64,000 nt of DNA from assembly GCA_964609625.1 (NCBI GenBank), contig CAZSRS010000006.1, positions 1 to 64,000 on the forward strand. Reading direction: 5' to 3'. This stretch comes from G963674665 sp964609625 (GTDB lineage: Bacteria > Desulfobacterota > Desulfovibrionia > Desulfovibrionales > Desulfovibrionaceae). Shown piece by piece: positions 35,050 through 44,596 of the stretch. Below the pieces are notes generated by a model. That model was given only the letters and a program-made list of their open reading frames with translations. It ran no database searches and had not been told where the DNA came from. The number at the start of each line of letters is the position of its first letter. Position 1 is the stretch's first letter. The position numbers and the translations under genes were made by a program.

Positions 35050-36426
35050 TCAATGCCCGGTTATTTTGTATTTCTTCAATTTGTATTGGAGGTTGCTCTT
35101 GGAGAGTCCGAGCAGGTCGGCGGCCTTGACCTGCACGAAGTCCGCCTTGGCCAGGGCGCGGCGTACCAGAGCAGCCTCGATCTTCTCCAACGTGTCGGCC
35201 AGGTTCAGCTGCACCGGAAGCAGATCCACGGCGCTCTTGAACTGCGCTTCCTCGTCCTTGATCTCGGGCGGCAGGTCCTCCACGCCGATGTGGTCGCCGG
35301 AAGCCAGGACCATGCACCGTTCGATGATGTTCTCCAACTGGCGCACATTACCCGGCCATTCATACCCCGTCAGGTAATCCATGGCTTCAGGCGAAAAGAT
35401 CTTATGCTCGTAGTTGTTGTCCTGGGCGTATTTCTGGGCAAAGTGTTGCGCCAGCAAAGGGATGTCTTCCCGCCGTTCCCGCAAGGCCGGAAGTTGTATC
35501 TGTACCACATTCAATCGGTAGTAAAGGTCCTCGCGGAAATCACCCCTGGCGATGAGGTCAGGGAGATGCTTGTTGGTGGCGGTGACCACGCGGATATCCA
35601 CTTCGATCTCCGTACTGCCGCCCACCCGCTCGAATTTTCGCTCCTGCAACACCCGCAGTAACTTGATCTGGATGTCCTGGGAGAGTTCGCCGATCTCGTC
35701 CAGGAATAGCGTTCCCTCGTGGGCAAGCTCGAAGCGCCCCCTCTTTTGGGCGATGGCTCCGGTAAAGGAACCTTTCTCATGGCCGAACAGCTCCGACTCC
35801 AGGACACCTGGATTGAAGGCCATGCAGTTTACGGAGATGAACGGTCCGTTCTTGCGCGGCGAGGCAAAGTGGATGGCCCTGGCCACCAATTCCTTGCCGG
35901 TGCCGGATTCTCCCGTGATGAGCACGGTACTCCGAGTGGGGGCGGCTCTGTCCACCATTTCCAAGACATTGCGGATGGCCTTGGATTTGCCGATGATCTG
36001 ATGCAAACCGTAGCGCTCCTCCAACGACTCGTGGAGTAAGCGGTATTGGCGTCTGGCGTTGGCCAATTGCATGGCCTTGCTCACGGAGAGCAGGAGTTCA
36101 TCGTTGGAAAAAGGCTTGGTGATGTAGTCGAAAGCACCGATCTTCATGGCTTCCACGGCTGCCTCGATGGTTCCGTAGGCGGTCATGATCAACACGGGGA
36201 TGTGGGGGTAGTTGCGCTTGACGTGTTCGAGCACGTCCTGCCCCGTGAGCTTGGGCATCTTCATGTCCGTGATGATCACGTCCACGTCGGCCTCTTCCAG
36301 ATAGGCAAGACCCATCTCGGGATCCGAAAGCGCCGTAATGGAGTACTCCGCGTCCGTAAGCAACGCTTCCAGAATCAGGAGAAAATTGGGCTCATCGTCA
36401 AGGATCAGAACGGATTTTGATGACAT
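35050..36426 (-). CDS. Sigma-54-dependent response regulator (NtrC family)
   Basis: A 458-residue activator of sigma-54 promoters. The receiver domain has the phospho-acceptor Asp54 (DVIITDMKMPK). The AAA+ domain has GESGTGKE at 172-179, a GSFTGA loop and VNCMAF. A C-terminal HTH of the Fis type (AADLLGLSKSNLQYKL) binds DNA. It is paired with the kinase just upstream. The start at 36426 has GGAG nine bases upstream; an earlier GTG at 36450 would overlap the kinase stop. Confidence 0.93.
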   Translation of the reverse strand: MSSKSVLILDDEPNFLLILEALLTDAEYSITALSDPEMGLAYLEEADVDVIITDMKMPKLTGQDVLEHVKRNYPHIPVLIMTAYGTIEAAVEAMKIGAFDYITKPFSNDELLLSVSKAMQLANARRQYRLLHESLEERYGLHQIIGKSKAIRNVLEMVDRAAPTRSTVLITGESGTGKELVARAIHFASPRKNGPFISVNCMAFNPGVLESELFGHEKGSFTGAIAQKRGRFELAHEGTLFLDEIGELSQDIQIKLLRVLQERKFERVGGSTEIEVDIRVVTATNKHLPDLIARGDFREDLYYRLNVVQIQLPALRERREDIPLLAQHFAQKYAQDNNYEHKIFSPEAMDYLTGYEWPGNVRQLENIIERCMVLASGDHIGVEDLPPEIKDEEAQFKSAVDLLPVQLNLADTLEKIEAALVRRALAKADFVQVKAADLLGLSKSNLQYKLKKYKITGH

Positions 36427-36446
36427 CGCGACGGTCTCCGTATTTT

Positions 36447-37973
36447 TCACTGCTTGCGGACCGGGAAGGCCAAACGCACCTGCGCTCCGCCTTGGGGCGC
36501 GTTAATAAGTTCAATGGATCCTTGATGGCTTTTCACGATGTTGTTGACAATGGTCAACCCGAGCCCCGTACCGCTGTCCTTGGTGGTGATGAACGGGTCC
36601 AGGAGCTTGTAGCGCAGGGATTCGTCAAAGCCCTTTCCCGAATCTTCGAACACCAAGACATACGTCCCGTTTTCCGCCGTGGAACGGATGACGATACTGC
36701 CCGAGGCAACCCCGGATTCGTGCAACGACTGGAGGCTGTTGGTGACGATGTTGTAAAAGGCTCGATAGAGCAGATCCTTGTCACCGGTGATCAGCAGCCC
36801 TTGTTCAGGATATTCGCGCAGCAATTTCACGTTGTACTTGGAGCATTCACTGTCCAGGAACCCCACGACCTGGTCCAGGACCTTGCACAGATCAACGGGA
36901 TCCTGCTTGGGCTGCTTGGGTCGGGCGTAGTCCAGGAAATCGGTGACTGTCTGCGAGAGACGCTTGGATTCGTCGAAGATGGCGCGCAGGATACGCGAGG
37001 TCATGTCTTCCTTGTCAGCGGCAGAGCGCTTGAGCAACAGTTCGGCACTGGAGCGAATGATGCCCAAGGGGTTTCTGATCTCATGTGCCACGCTCGCCAC
37101 CATGCGCCCCATGCTAGCCAACTTTTCACTCTGGTGCAGCTCGCGCTCCAGACGCTCCTTTTCCGCCAGACGCATGGCGTTGATCCTGTCCACCCTGCGG
37201 ATCAAGATGATCAGGATCAGTGTCACGGCCAGAGAGGAAACCAGCGTGGTCGTGATGATCACGGACTGGAAACGCAGCACGGTCTTGTAGTCCTCAGTGA
37301 TGTCCTGACTCATTTCCAGCACGCCCATGATGAACTTCTCCTCGGACTCGCTGGAACCCAGGGCGCCCCGTTCGTCACGCAGTGGGTAGACGGTTTCGAG
37401 AATCACGCTTTCCGGCTTGATGTCGGTGAAGATGGCCCAGAACGGCGAGATGTTGCTGATGATGGTGAAGCCGTGTTCACCCTCCAGCGCGCGGGCCACG
37501 AGTTCGCCAGCCAAATCCGCCCTGCCGACATTGTCTTTGAGGGACGAGTAGGCAATGGTGTTGTCATGGCCGTAGATTCTGATTTCACGCACATGCAGGC
37601 CATGGGTGCTCCACTGGATGACCTGCTCCATGCGGTTGTACTGGCTCTCCTCACGCAGGGCGATGTACCCCACGCCGATGAGCGTGGGCAGAGTGAACCG
37701 CCTGTAGATTTGCTGGTTGAGGTTTTCAGCGAGCAGCAGACTGAATTCTTTCTGCTTCTCCAGCAGTGTTTCCCGCGCAAGGTTGGAAATGACCACGGAG
37801 AGAAAGATGCCCGAGGCCAGAAGCAAGAGCAGCGTGCTCCAGGAGAGAATCTTGGTGATGCCGAATGTTCGTGCGTAATCGCGGCCGCTCTCGGTTTCCC
37901 GGCCTTCGATCTTCTCTCCCCTGGGGACTTCAGCCGCGGGGTGGTCTTTGCTTCTCCGCCAAATCGATCTCAT
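36447..37973 (-). CDS. Two-component sensor histidine kinase
   Basis: The 508-residue protein has an N-terminal transmembrane helix (SWSTLLLLLASGIFLSVV), a periplasmic sensor region of about 190 residues, and a second helix near 240. A HisKA domain (SVAHEIRNPLG) and HATPase motifs (NIVTNSLQSL, FEDSGKGFDE, GTGLGLTIV) follow. It partners the adjacent NtrC-type regulator. The signal is unknown. AAGGA lies upstream of the ATG. Confidence 0.93.
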   Translation of the reverse strand: MRSIWRRSKDHPAAEVPRGEKIEGRETESGRDYARTFGITKILSWSTLLLLLASGIFLSVVISNLARETLLEKQKEFSLLLAENLNQQIYRRFTLPTLIGVGYIALREESQYNRMEQVIQWSTHGLHVREIRIYGHDNTIAYSSLKDNVGRADLAGELVARALEGEHGFTIISNISPFWAIFTDIKPESVILETVYPLRDERGALGSSESEEKFIMGVLEMSQDITEDYKTVLRFQSVIITTTLVSSLAVTLILIILIRRVDRINAMRLAEKERLERELHQSEKLASMGRMVASVAHEIRNPLGIIRSSAELLLKRSAADKEDMTSRILRAIFDESKRLSQTVTDFLDYARPKQPKQDPVDLCKVLDQVVGFLDSECSKYNVKLLREYPEQGLLITGDKDLLYRAFYNIVTNSLQSLHESGVASGSIVIRSTAENGTYVLVFEDSGKGFDESLRYKLLDPFITTKDSGTGLGLTIVNNIVKSHQGSIELINAPQGGAQVRLAFPVRKQ

Positions 37974-38008
37974 TCGTGTCCTTGTGGTACGTCGTGCATC
38001 TTACCCAT

Positions 38009-39178
38009 TCAGAACAATACCTCACCTATGCGCTGCATGGCCTTTTTCAGAGCCTCTTCACCCACCGCATAGGAGAAGCGGATGCAGCGGTCGTCACCAA
38101 AGGCCGCCCCAGGCACCAAGGCAACCCCGGCCTTTTCCAGGAGCATGGTGCACAGTGCTGTCGAATTCTTGATCGCGCCGGTGTAGCAGCTGTCCATGCG
38201 TGGAAAGAGGTAAAAGGCTCCGTCCGGAACCGGACAGGTGATCCCTGGCCAGCTTCTCATGAAATCCAAGAGCAAGTCACGGCGTCGTTGATAGGCCTGG
38301 CGCATGACCTCGACGTGGGCCATGTCGCTTTCCAGTGCCGCAAGGGCGCCCTTTTGAGCAAAAGAACAGATACAGGAAGTGGTTTGATCCTGGAGTTTGT
38401 TCATGGCCTTGATCAGGTCCGGGTGCGCCAGGGCGTAACCGACACGCCATCCCGTGGCGGCGAAGCTCTTGGCCAGACCGTTGACCACCGCGACATGATC
38501 GGGGTGCTTTTCCCACATGGGGGAAAGGCTGGCTGGGACAGCCGGCGCATACACCAGACGATCGTAGATTTCATCGGAAATGACCACGATGTCCCTGGAG
38601 ACGGCAAAAGAGGCGATGGCGTCGAGTTCTTCCGGCGAATAATGACATCCCGTGGGATTGGAAGGCGAGTTGATGACCAGGGCGCGGGTTTTGTGCGTGA
38701 CCAAGGCCTCGATATCCTTCACGCCACACTTGAAGTTATTCTCGGGTTCGGTAGGCAGGAATACTGGGACACCGTCCGAGAGGAGAACCATGTCGGGGTA
38801 ACTCACCCAATAGGGAACCGGGATGATCACCTCGTCCCCAGGGTCGAGTATTGCTTGAAAGATGCTGTAGAGGGCCTGCTTTCCACCATTGGTGACAATG
38901 GTGGCTTCCATGGTCGCATCGACGTTATAGTGACGCTTGAAGTATCCGGCCACGGCCCTGCGAAGTTCTGGAATGCCTGGCACCTGGGTGTAGCGGGTGA
39001 AATTCTCGTCTAGGGCCGTTTTCACAGCGTCTTTCATGAACTCGGGTGAGGGAAAGTCCGGTTCTCCCACGGCGAGGCTGATGATCTCTTTGCCCGCGGC
39101 CTTGAGTGCCATGGCCTTGGTGCTCACCGCCATGGTCGCCGAGGGCTTGACGCGCGACAAACGGCTGGAAATGTGCAT
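38009..39178 (-). CDS. Aspartate aminotransferase (class I/II PLP enzyme)
   Basis: The 389-residue protein is a fold-type I aminotransferase of the bacterial aspartate aminotransferase type. Motifs are LAVGEPDFPSPEF, SPSNPTGCHYS, SDEIYDRLVY and the PLP lysine in NGLAKSFAATGWRVG. The sensor kinase gene follows after 35 bases on the same strand. AGGAG sits before the ATG at 39178; the frame is open further upstream but without family sequence. Confidence 0.9.
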   Translation of the reverse strand: MHISSRLSRVKPSATMAVSTKAMALKAAGKEIISLAVGEPDFPSPEFMKDAVKTALDENFTRYTQVPGIPELRRAVAGYFKRHYNVDATMEATIVTNGGKQALYSIFQAILDPGDEVIIPVPYWVSYPDMVLLSDGVPVFLPTEPENNFKCGVKDIEALVTHKTRALVINSPSNPTGCHYSPEELDAIASFAVSRDIVVISDEIYDRLVYAPAVPASLSPMWEKHPDHVAVVNGLAKSFAATGWRVGYALAHPDLIKAMNKLQDQTTSCICSFAQKGALAALESDMAHVEVMRQAYQRRRDLLLDFMRSWPGITCPVPDGAFYLFPRMDSCYTGAIKNSTALCTMLLEKAGVALVPGAAFGDDRCIRFSYAVGEEALKKAMQRIGEVLF

Positions 39179-39405
39179 GACCCGCTCCTGCATATTGCTG
39201 TTTTTGTTTTGCCGTGTGCCCTTGTGTAGGCAAATTCCCGTCGCAGGTAAATAGGGGTACTGTCGACGGTGATTGTCTCGTACCGTCGGCATGTTGCCTG
39301 TCCTTTCCCGGACATGGACTCCGGGCAGGTCGTCATACACGACCTTGCTTCCTGCGGCCCATGGGTTTACGATGTCTTTTTCAATCCTTCAACAACAACA
39401 TACTC

Positions 39406-40332
39406 ATGCCAGAAAAACAAAACCACCGTTGCGGCTACGTGGCCATGGTGGGGCCTGCCAATGCCGGCAAGTCCACCATGCTCAATTCCTTCATCCAGGA
39501 GAAGGTCGCCATCGTCACTCCCAGGGCTCAAACCACGCGCAACCAAATCAACGGCATCCTCTCTCGCCCCGATGCGCAAATCGTGTTTGTGGACACTCCC
39601 GGACTTCACTCGAATCGCGGCGTGATGCACAAGATGCTCATGCACGCTACCAAGCAGGCCCAGGCGGGTGCTGATGCCCTGCTGCTGGTTCTCGATGCCA
39701 ACATGTACAGCCGCAAGCCTCAATACCTGGAGAACGACGTGGACCGCATTCGCGAGCAACTTCTCGCTCCCGAAGAGAAGACCGTCATCGCCCTGAACAA
39801 GGTGGATCTGATCCACGACAAACAGCAGCTGCTGCCGCTCATCGAGCGCGTCAGCGACATCTGGCCGCGTGCCGAGGTCTACCCGGTGTCCGCGCTTTCC
39901 GGAGAGGGCCTGCCGGCCCTGCTGGACGCCTTGGTCTCTCTTTTGCCAGAAGGTCCACCGATGTACCCCGAGGACCAGATATCCACGCTGCCCGTGCGAT
40001 TCATGGCCCAGGAGATCATCCGCGAGAAGCTTTTTCTCAATCTACGGCAGGAACTGCCCTATTCCGTGACAGTCGACATCGAGCAGTGGATCGATCCTGA
40101 AACGCCGGACGGAACAGTGCATATCGATGCCGTTGTCTACGTGGGACGTGCTTCACACAAATCCATGGTCATCGGCAAGCAAGGGCGGATGCTCAAAGAG
40201 ATTGGCAGCATCGCGCGCAAGGAGATCGAAGAACTTCTGGACCAGAAGGTGTTCTTGAATCTCTGGGTCAAGGTTCGCGAAAACTGGACCGAGGACCCTG
40301 GTTTCTTGCGCACCCTTGGTTTTTCTTCGTGA
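39406..40332 (+). CDS. era: GTPase Era
   Basis: Era is an essential GTPase that helps mature the 16S rRNA and 30S subunit. The 308-residue protein has the P-loop GPANAGKST, a switch region and VDTPGLH, NKVD and a C-terminal KH domain (VIGKQGRMLKEIGSIARKEIEELL). The start at 39406 gives a normal length. Confidence 0.95.
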   Translation: MPEKQNHRCGYVAMVGPANAGKSTMLNSFIQEKVAIVTPRAQTTRNQINGILSRPDAQIVFVDTPGLHSNRGVMHKMLMHATKQAQAGADALLLVLDANMYSRKPQYLENDVDRIREQLLAPEEKTVIALNKVDLIHDKQQLLPLIERVSDIWPRAEVYPVSALSGEGLPALLDALVSLLPEGPPMYPEDQISTLPVRFMAQEIIREKLFLNLRQELPYSVTVDIEQWIDPETPDGTVHIDAVVYVGRASHKSMVIGKQGRMLKEIGSIARKEIEELLDQKVFLNLWVKVRENWTEDPGFLRTLGFSS

Positions 40333-40465
40333 CTCCACGGCGTTCCGCCGAGTGTTACATCGCTTTTTATCACCATCAGTCTTTACCTTGGTGCGCACAT
40401 ACGTTATTTTTCTTTAGACTTTTTCTTGCATTTGCGTCAGGCAACATGCGCAAGGATATCTCGGT

Positions 40466-41176
40466 ATGAACGATGACAGCTCGGAATTCGCAGTCAGGCG
40501 TTCCCACGTACTCGAGGCAGTGGCCGCCGCAGCTCTCCGTGTCGGCCGCTCCCCTGATGAAGTGACCCTGGTGGCCGTGTCCAAGTTTCAGCCAGCCGCC
40601 GCCGTGGCCGCCCTCGCCGATGCAGGGCAGATAGATTTCGGGGAGAATTATGTCCAGGAATCCCTGGCCAAGCAAGAGGAACTCGTTGATCGCGCTTTGC
40701 ACTGGCACTTCATAGGCAGGTTGCAGAGCAACAAGGCCAGGCACGCATGCGGAAGGTTCTCGCTCGTCCATACGGTGGATTCGTTGAAATTGGCCCATGC
40801 TTTGCATCACCAAGCGCACAATGTTGGGTTCGTGCAGTCCATTCTGCTTCAGGTGAACATCGGCTGTGAAGAGCAAAAGGCCGGCATTGCGCACGAGGAA
40901 TTGGAAACGCTGGCTCTCGAATGTGTCGCCTGTCCAGGACTTGAACTGCAAGGGTTGATGTGCATGCCTCCCCTGTGTGCGGACCCTGAGGAAGTGCGCC
41001 CCTATTTCCGGCGGATGCGGTTGTTGCGTGAAATGTTGGAACAGCGACTCGGCTTTGCCTTGCCGCACCTTTCCATGGGCATGAGTGCGGATTACGAGCA
41101 GGCTGTCGAGGAAGGGGCCACCTTGATTCGCGTTGGCACGGCTTTGTTCGGGCCGCGTCCGACCAGGCAGAGGTAG
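40466..41176 (+). CDS. PLP homeostasis protein (YggS/PROSC family)
   Basis: The 236-residue protein is a small PLP-binding barrel with the PLP lysine motif TLVAVSKFQPA. It also has DFGENYVQES, WHFIGRLQSNKA, HTVDSLKLA and the late LSMGMSADYEQAVEEGAT. The family tunes PLP balance and has no known catalytic reaction. It is directly upstream of motA, a common arrangement only in some genomes. Confidence 0.9.
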   Translation: MNDDSSEFAVRRSHVLEAVAAAALRVGRSPDEVTLVAVSKFQPAAAVAALADAGQIDFGENYVQESLAKQEELVDRALHWHFIGRLQSNKARHACGRFSLVHTVDSLKLAHALHHQAHNVGFVQSILLQVNIGCEEQKAGIAHEELETLALECVACPGLELQGLMCMPPLCADPEEVRPYFRRMRLLREMLEQRLGFALPHLSMGMSADYEQAVEEGATLIRVGTALFGPRPTRQR

Positions 41177-41192
41177 ACGAGGTGGAACGCGC

Positions 41193-41954
41193 ATGGATCT
41201 TGCGACTGTAATCGGGATAGTCCTTTCTTTCGGTCTGGTGACCGCCGCCATTCTTGTTGGCGGCAGCTTGTTGATATTCATCGACATCAAATCCTTTCTC
41301 ATCGTCGCCGGCGGCACCCTCGGCGCCACCCTGGTCAATTATCCCCTGAGCATGGTTCTTGGGGTGATTGGTGTCATCAAAAACGCTTTTTTCACTTCCT
41401 TGGCCCAGCCCGGCGCCATTATCGAACAGTTCATGGATTACGCCAACCGCGCACGCCGCGAAGGCATCCTCTCTCTGGAGCCCATTCTCAAGGAACTTGA
41501 TGACGCCTATCTGAAAAAGGGTTTGCAACTTACTGTTGACGGTCTCGAGCCCCAAGCCATCCAGGAAATCATGGAAACCGAAATCCAATACCGTGAAGAG
41601 CGTCATGAAGTTGGCGCAGAAATACTGGCCACACTCGGCGCCTTCGCCCCAGCCATGGGCATGATCGGAACCGTTATCGGCCTGATAATGATGCTCCAGA
41701 CCATGGAGGATCCCAGCACCATCGGTCCGTCCATGGCCGTTGCCCTGATCACCACTTTTTATGGCGCGCTCATGGCCAACCTTCTGTTCATTCCCCTTTC
41801 CGGTAAGCTCAAGCGCCGCAGCAAGGAAGAAATCCTGCTCATGGAAATGATCCTGGAGGGAATTCTTTCCATTTCCAAGGGAGAAAACCCAAGAATCATT
41901 CAGGAAAAACTTTCCAGCTATATCGCCCCAAAACAACGCAAGGCCGAGGAGTAA
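41193..41954 (+). CDS. motA: Flagellar stator protein MotA/PomA
   Basis: MotA and MotB form the stator that drives flagellar rotation by ion flow. The 253-residue protein has the four-helix layout with a large cytoplasmic loop and MIGTVIGLIMMLQTME near the third helix. The GAGGTGG upstream supports the ATG at 41193. It is the first gene of a flagellar run. Confidence 0.93.
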   Translation: MDLATVIGIVLSFGLVTAAILVGGSLLIFIDIKSFLIVAGGTLGATLVNYPLSMVLGVIGVIKNAFFTSLAQPGAIIEQFMDYANRARREGILSLEPILKELDDAYLKKGLQLTVDGLEPQAIQEIMETEIQYREERHEVGAEILATLGAFAPAMGMIGTVIGLIMMLQTMEDPSTIGPSMAVALITTFYGALMANLLFIPLSGKLKRRSKEEILLMEMILEGILSISKGENPRIIQEKLSSYIAPKQRKAEE

Positions 41955-41960
41955 CCCTTC

Positions 41961-42791
41961 ATGGCGCGCAGGAAAAAGAAATCCGCCAAAAAGGAAGGCT
42001 CTCCTTGGTTGATTACCTTTTCCGACATGATGACCCTCATGTTGACTTTTTTCGTTCTGCTCGTGAGCATGGCCACCATCGACGAGCGCCGCCGTCTCGT
42101 TGTCCTTGGCTCCATCATCGGCACCTTCGGCATGGGCACCCAGGGCTATGACGCCCGCAGCATCAAAAACAAGCGGATCACCGTCGAGCCTGGCGTGATG
42201 GAAAATATCGACGATCTCGAGCCCCTCAAGGATTTGCTTTGGGAAGATCTCAAGGAAGACATCGAATTCCAGTCCAACAAATATATTCAAATCATTTCCA
42301 TCAATGATCGAGTGTTGTTCGAGCGTGGAGAAACCGAACTCAGCATTGAGGGCCGCAAGATCATCGATCGTATCTTGCCTGTCTTGCTCAGACTGCGTGA
42401 ACCCCTGCTCATCGCCGGCCACACCTCCACGGAGCGTGACGAAGTCACCACTATCCAGGATTTGCAGCTTGGTGACAGAGGCCTCGATCCTTCATGGCGA
42501 CTGTCATTCCTGCGTACGTTGTCCATCTATCGCTATCTGCTTTCCCGCGGTTTGGATACCGAGCTTCTGCGCATGGAATCATTCGGCATGTTCCGCCCCA
42601 TGTATTCGGACCAGACCCCGCAGGGGCGCATGCGCAACCGCAGAGTGGACATTGTTCTCGACAAGAGAAACCGTGAGTGGGTCGATAAGCTCAAACCTCG
42701 CGGACTTCCAAAGGAAAATGACTATTATTACAAAGAATTCCGCTTTGATCTCGATCTGCCCCCTGGCAGTAACCAGGATTCCGGAGCGTGA
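41961..42791 (+). CDS. motB: Flagellar stator protein MotB (first copy)
   Basis: The 276-residue protein has a basic N-terminus, one transmembrane helix with the ion-binding aspartate in TFSDMMTLMLTFFVLL, and a periplasmic OmpA-like peptidoglycan-binding domain (VLFERGETELSIEGRKIID, RNRRVDIVLDK). It starts six bases after motA. Its stop overlaps the region of the next motB start. Confidence 0.93.
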   Translation: MARRKKKSAKKEGSPWLITFSDMMTLMLTFFVLLVSMATIDERRRLVVLGSIIGTFGMGTQGYDARSIKNKRITVEPGVMENIDDLEPLKDLLWEDLKEDIEFQSNKYIQIISINDRVLFERGETELSIEGRKIIDRILPVLLRLREPLLIAGHTSTERDEVTTIQDLQLGDRGLDPSWRLSFLRTLSIYRYLLSRGLDTELLRMESFGMFRPMYSDQTPQGRMRNRRVDIVLDKRNREWVDKLKPRGLPKENDYYYKEFRFDLDLPPGSNQDSGA

Positions 42792-42793
42792 CC

Positions 42794-43528
42794 ATGGCCA
42801 AACGCGGAAAGAGCAAGGATAGCGGTGGAGGTGATCCTTCCTGGCTTGTCACGTTCTCCGACCTGGTGACACTGCTGTTGACGTTTTTCGTGCTCATCTT
42901 GAGCATGAGCTCCATGGACAAGAGCATCCTGACCAGGATCAACCTGTTTTCCAATGATATCGGCTTTGTGACCTATCGTGCTGCCGGCCGAGTTCCCGAG
43001 CGCATTCAACTTCTTCTTGAACTGTTGGAACACCCCATGGATGTCGTGAACAAGCCTGAACGTTTCAAGGATCTGCTTTTTCACGACCAGACTCTTCCTT
43101 CAGAAATCGACCGCAGCACTCTGTATGAAAACATGTTGATCATGAATGAACCTGAAGGCTTGGCTTTGATCCTCAAAGACAAACTGCTTTTCGAGGAAGG
43201 GAAATCAGAACTCACTCCCTTGGCAAGGAAAGTGCTTATGGCCATTCACGAATTGCTTGCATACAGCGAGGCCGATGTGAACGTTTCCGGCTACAGCGAT
43301 GACAGGGAATCGTCCCATGACCAATACCGCCTTTCCGGCAACAGGGCTCTTGCCGTTCTGGATTTTTTTGTTCAGAATGAACTACGCCAAAGTCGATTCT
43401 CGGTTTCCGCCTACGGTCCAAACTTTCCTCTTTCCAGCAACACCACCCAGGAGGGCCGTGACGACAACCGACGCGTAGCCATTTATATCAAGACGACTCC
43501 GATGTTCGCTGGGTATCAAACCCGCTGA
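42794..43528 (+). CDS. Flagellar stator protein MotB (second copy)
   Basis: The 244-residue protein is a second MotB-like protein with TFSDLVTLLLTFFVLILSMSS (ion-binding Asp) and a C-terminal OmpA-like domain (LLFEEGKSELTPLARKV, RDDNRRVAIYIKT). The two MotB proteins differ outside these motifs, so they are old paralogues. GGAG sits eight bases upstream of ATG 42794. A heteromeric MotB pair or condition-specific use is possible (inference). Confidence 0.9.
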   Translation: MAKRGKSKDSGGGDPSWLVTFSDLVTLLLTFFVLILSMSSMDKSILTRINLFSNDIGFVTYRAAGRVPERIQLLLELLEHPMDVVNKPERFKDLLFHDQTLPSEIDRSTLYENMLIMNEPEGLALILKDKLLFEEGKSELTPLARKVLMAIHELLAYSEADVNVSGYSDDRESSHDQYRLSGNRALAVLDFFVQNELRQSRFSVSAYGPNFPLSSNTTQEGRDDNRRVAIYIKTTPMFAGYQTR

Positions 43529-43551
43529 AGTCAGACCAGGGAGGCATTTTC

Positions 43552-44049
43552 GTGGCCAATGAAGAAAAAGCCGTGGAGACCAAGAAAAAAAGTGGTCTTG
43601 TCAAGTGGATCCTGCTTGGTGTCATTCTTCTGTTGCTCGGAGGTGGCGGCTTTTTTGTGTATACCAAATTTTTTGCCTCTTCTGGTGAGGAGGCGAGCCA
43701 AACTGAAGGCATGCTTCCCGAAGGTGAGAAGGCCAAAAAGCCCACGGATACCAAAATCGTCAGTTTGCCGACGTTTCTCGTCAATCTCGCTGATCCATTG
43801 GGCCGTCGCTACCTGAAATTGACCATGGACGTGGAAGTCGCTGGTGACAAGACAGCAGCTGAACTGGACAAGAACATGCCCAAGGTTCGAGATGCCATCA
43901 TTTTACTCTTGTCGAGCAAGACTTACGCCGATCTGGCCTCTTTGGAGAACAAGCAATTGCTCAAGATGGAAATCGTCAATCAACTTAATCTAATACTTGA
44001 AACATCCAACATTTTGCGCGTCTATTTTTCCGAAATGGTCATCCAGTAA
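43552..44049 (+). CDS. fliL: Flagellar basal body protein FliL
   Basis: A 165-residue single-pass membrane protein with an N-terminal helix (VKWILLGVILLLLGGGGFFVY) and the FliL family C-terminal region (LPTFLVNLADPLGRRYLKLTMDVEV, LRVYFSEMVIQ). FliL associates with the stator and basal body. The start is a GTG with AGGGAGG upstream. Confidence 0.92.
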   Translation: MANEEKAVETKKKSGLVKWILLGVILLLLGGGGFFVYTKFFASSGEEASQTEGMLPEGEKAKKPTDTKIVSLPTFLVNLADPLGRRYLKLTMDVEVAGDKTAAELDKNMPKVRDAIILLLSSKTYADLASLENKQLLKMEIVNQLNLILETSNILRVYFSEMVIQ

Positions 44050-44080
44050 CAAGGACGAGCAAGTGTAAAGGACAATCGCC

Positions 44081-44596
44081 ATGGAAGACGATATCAAGCA
44101 GGACGAACTCGCTGAACAATGGGCCGCGGCTCTCGAGGAACAGGATGGCGGCGGTGTCGACTCCGACGATGTCTCGGACGAGGCTCTAGCTGACGAATGG
44201 GCACAAGCACTGGCCGATGAAGAAAGCACCAAAGTCAAAAACGACAAGGCGCAGAAGAAACTGTCACGCTCCGCGACGCAGGCAGAGTTCAAGGATCTGA
44301 CCGATGAGGCCAAGTCGCCCCGCCCAGACACCGGCAAACGCGAACTCGACTTCATCCTGGACATTCCCCTGGATGTCTCCGCTGAACTCGGCAGGACCAG
44401 ACTGCTGATCAACGAACTGCTTCAACTGGGGCAAGGCTCTGTCATTGAATTGAACAAACTTGCCGGTGAACCTTTGGAGATATTCGTCAACGGCAAGCTC
44501 GTGGCCCGAGGCGAAGCAGTGGTCATCAACGAGAAGTTCGGCGTCAGGCTTACCGACATCATCAGCCCTATCGAACGGGTGAAGCAGCTTGGCTAG
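44081..44596 (+). CDS. fliN: Flagellar motor switch protein FliN
   Basis: The 171-residue protein has an acidic N-terminal extension of about 85 residues and a C-terminal SpoA/FliN domain (LDFILDIPLDVSAELGRTRLLINELLQLG, GVRLTDIISPIERVK). It forms part of the C-ring switch complex. The extension is longer than in many FliN proteins. The fliO TTG start overlaps its stop. Confidence 0.92.
   Translation: MEDDIKQDELAEQWAAALEEQDGGGVDSDDVSDEALADEWAQALADEESTKVKNDKAQKKLSRSATQAEFKDLTDEAKSPRPDTGKRELDFILDIPLDVSAELGRTRLLINELLQLGQGSVIELNKLAGEPLEIFVNGKLVARGEAVVINEKFGVRLTDIISPIERVKQLG

Noticed and set aside
36417..38072. 551-codon plus-strand frame opposite the sensor kinase
   Set aside because: It mirrors a clear histidine kinase, lacks a ribosome binding site and has no recognisable domain.
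41138..41156. Sigma-54 promoter before motA (TGGCAC element)
   Set aside because: The downstream half is TGTT rather than TTGC at the needed spacing, and the sequence codes for the conserved end of YggS.
40710..42422. 570-codon minus frame opposite yggS, motA and motB
   Set aside because: It runs opposite three certain genes and has the biased composition of an antisense frame.
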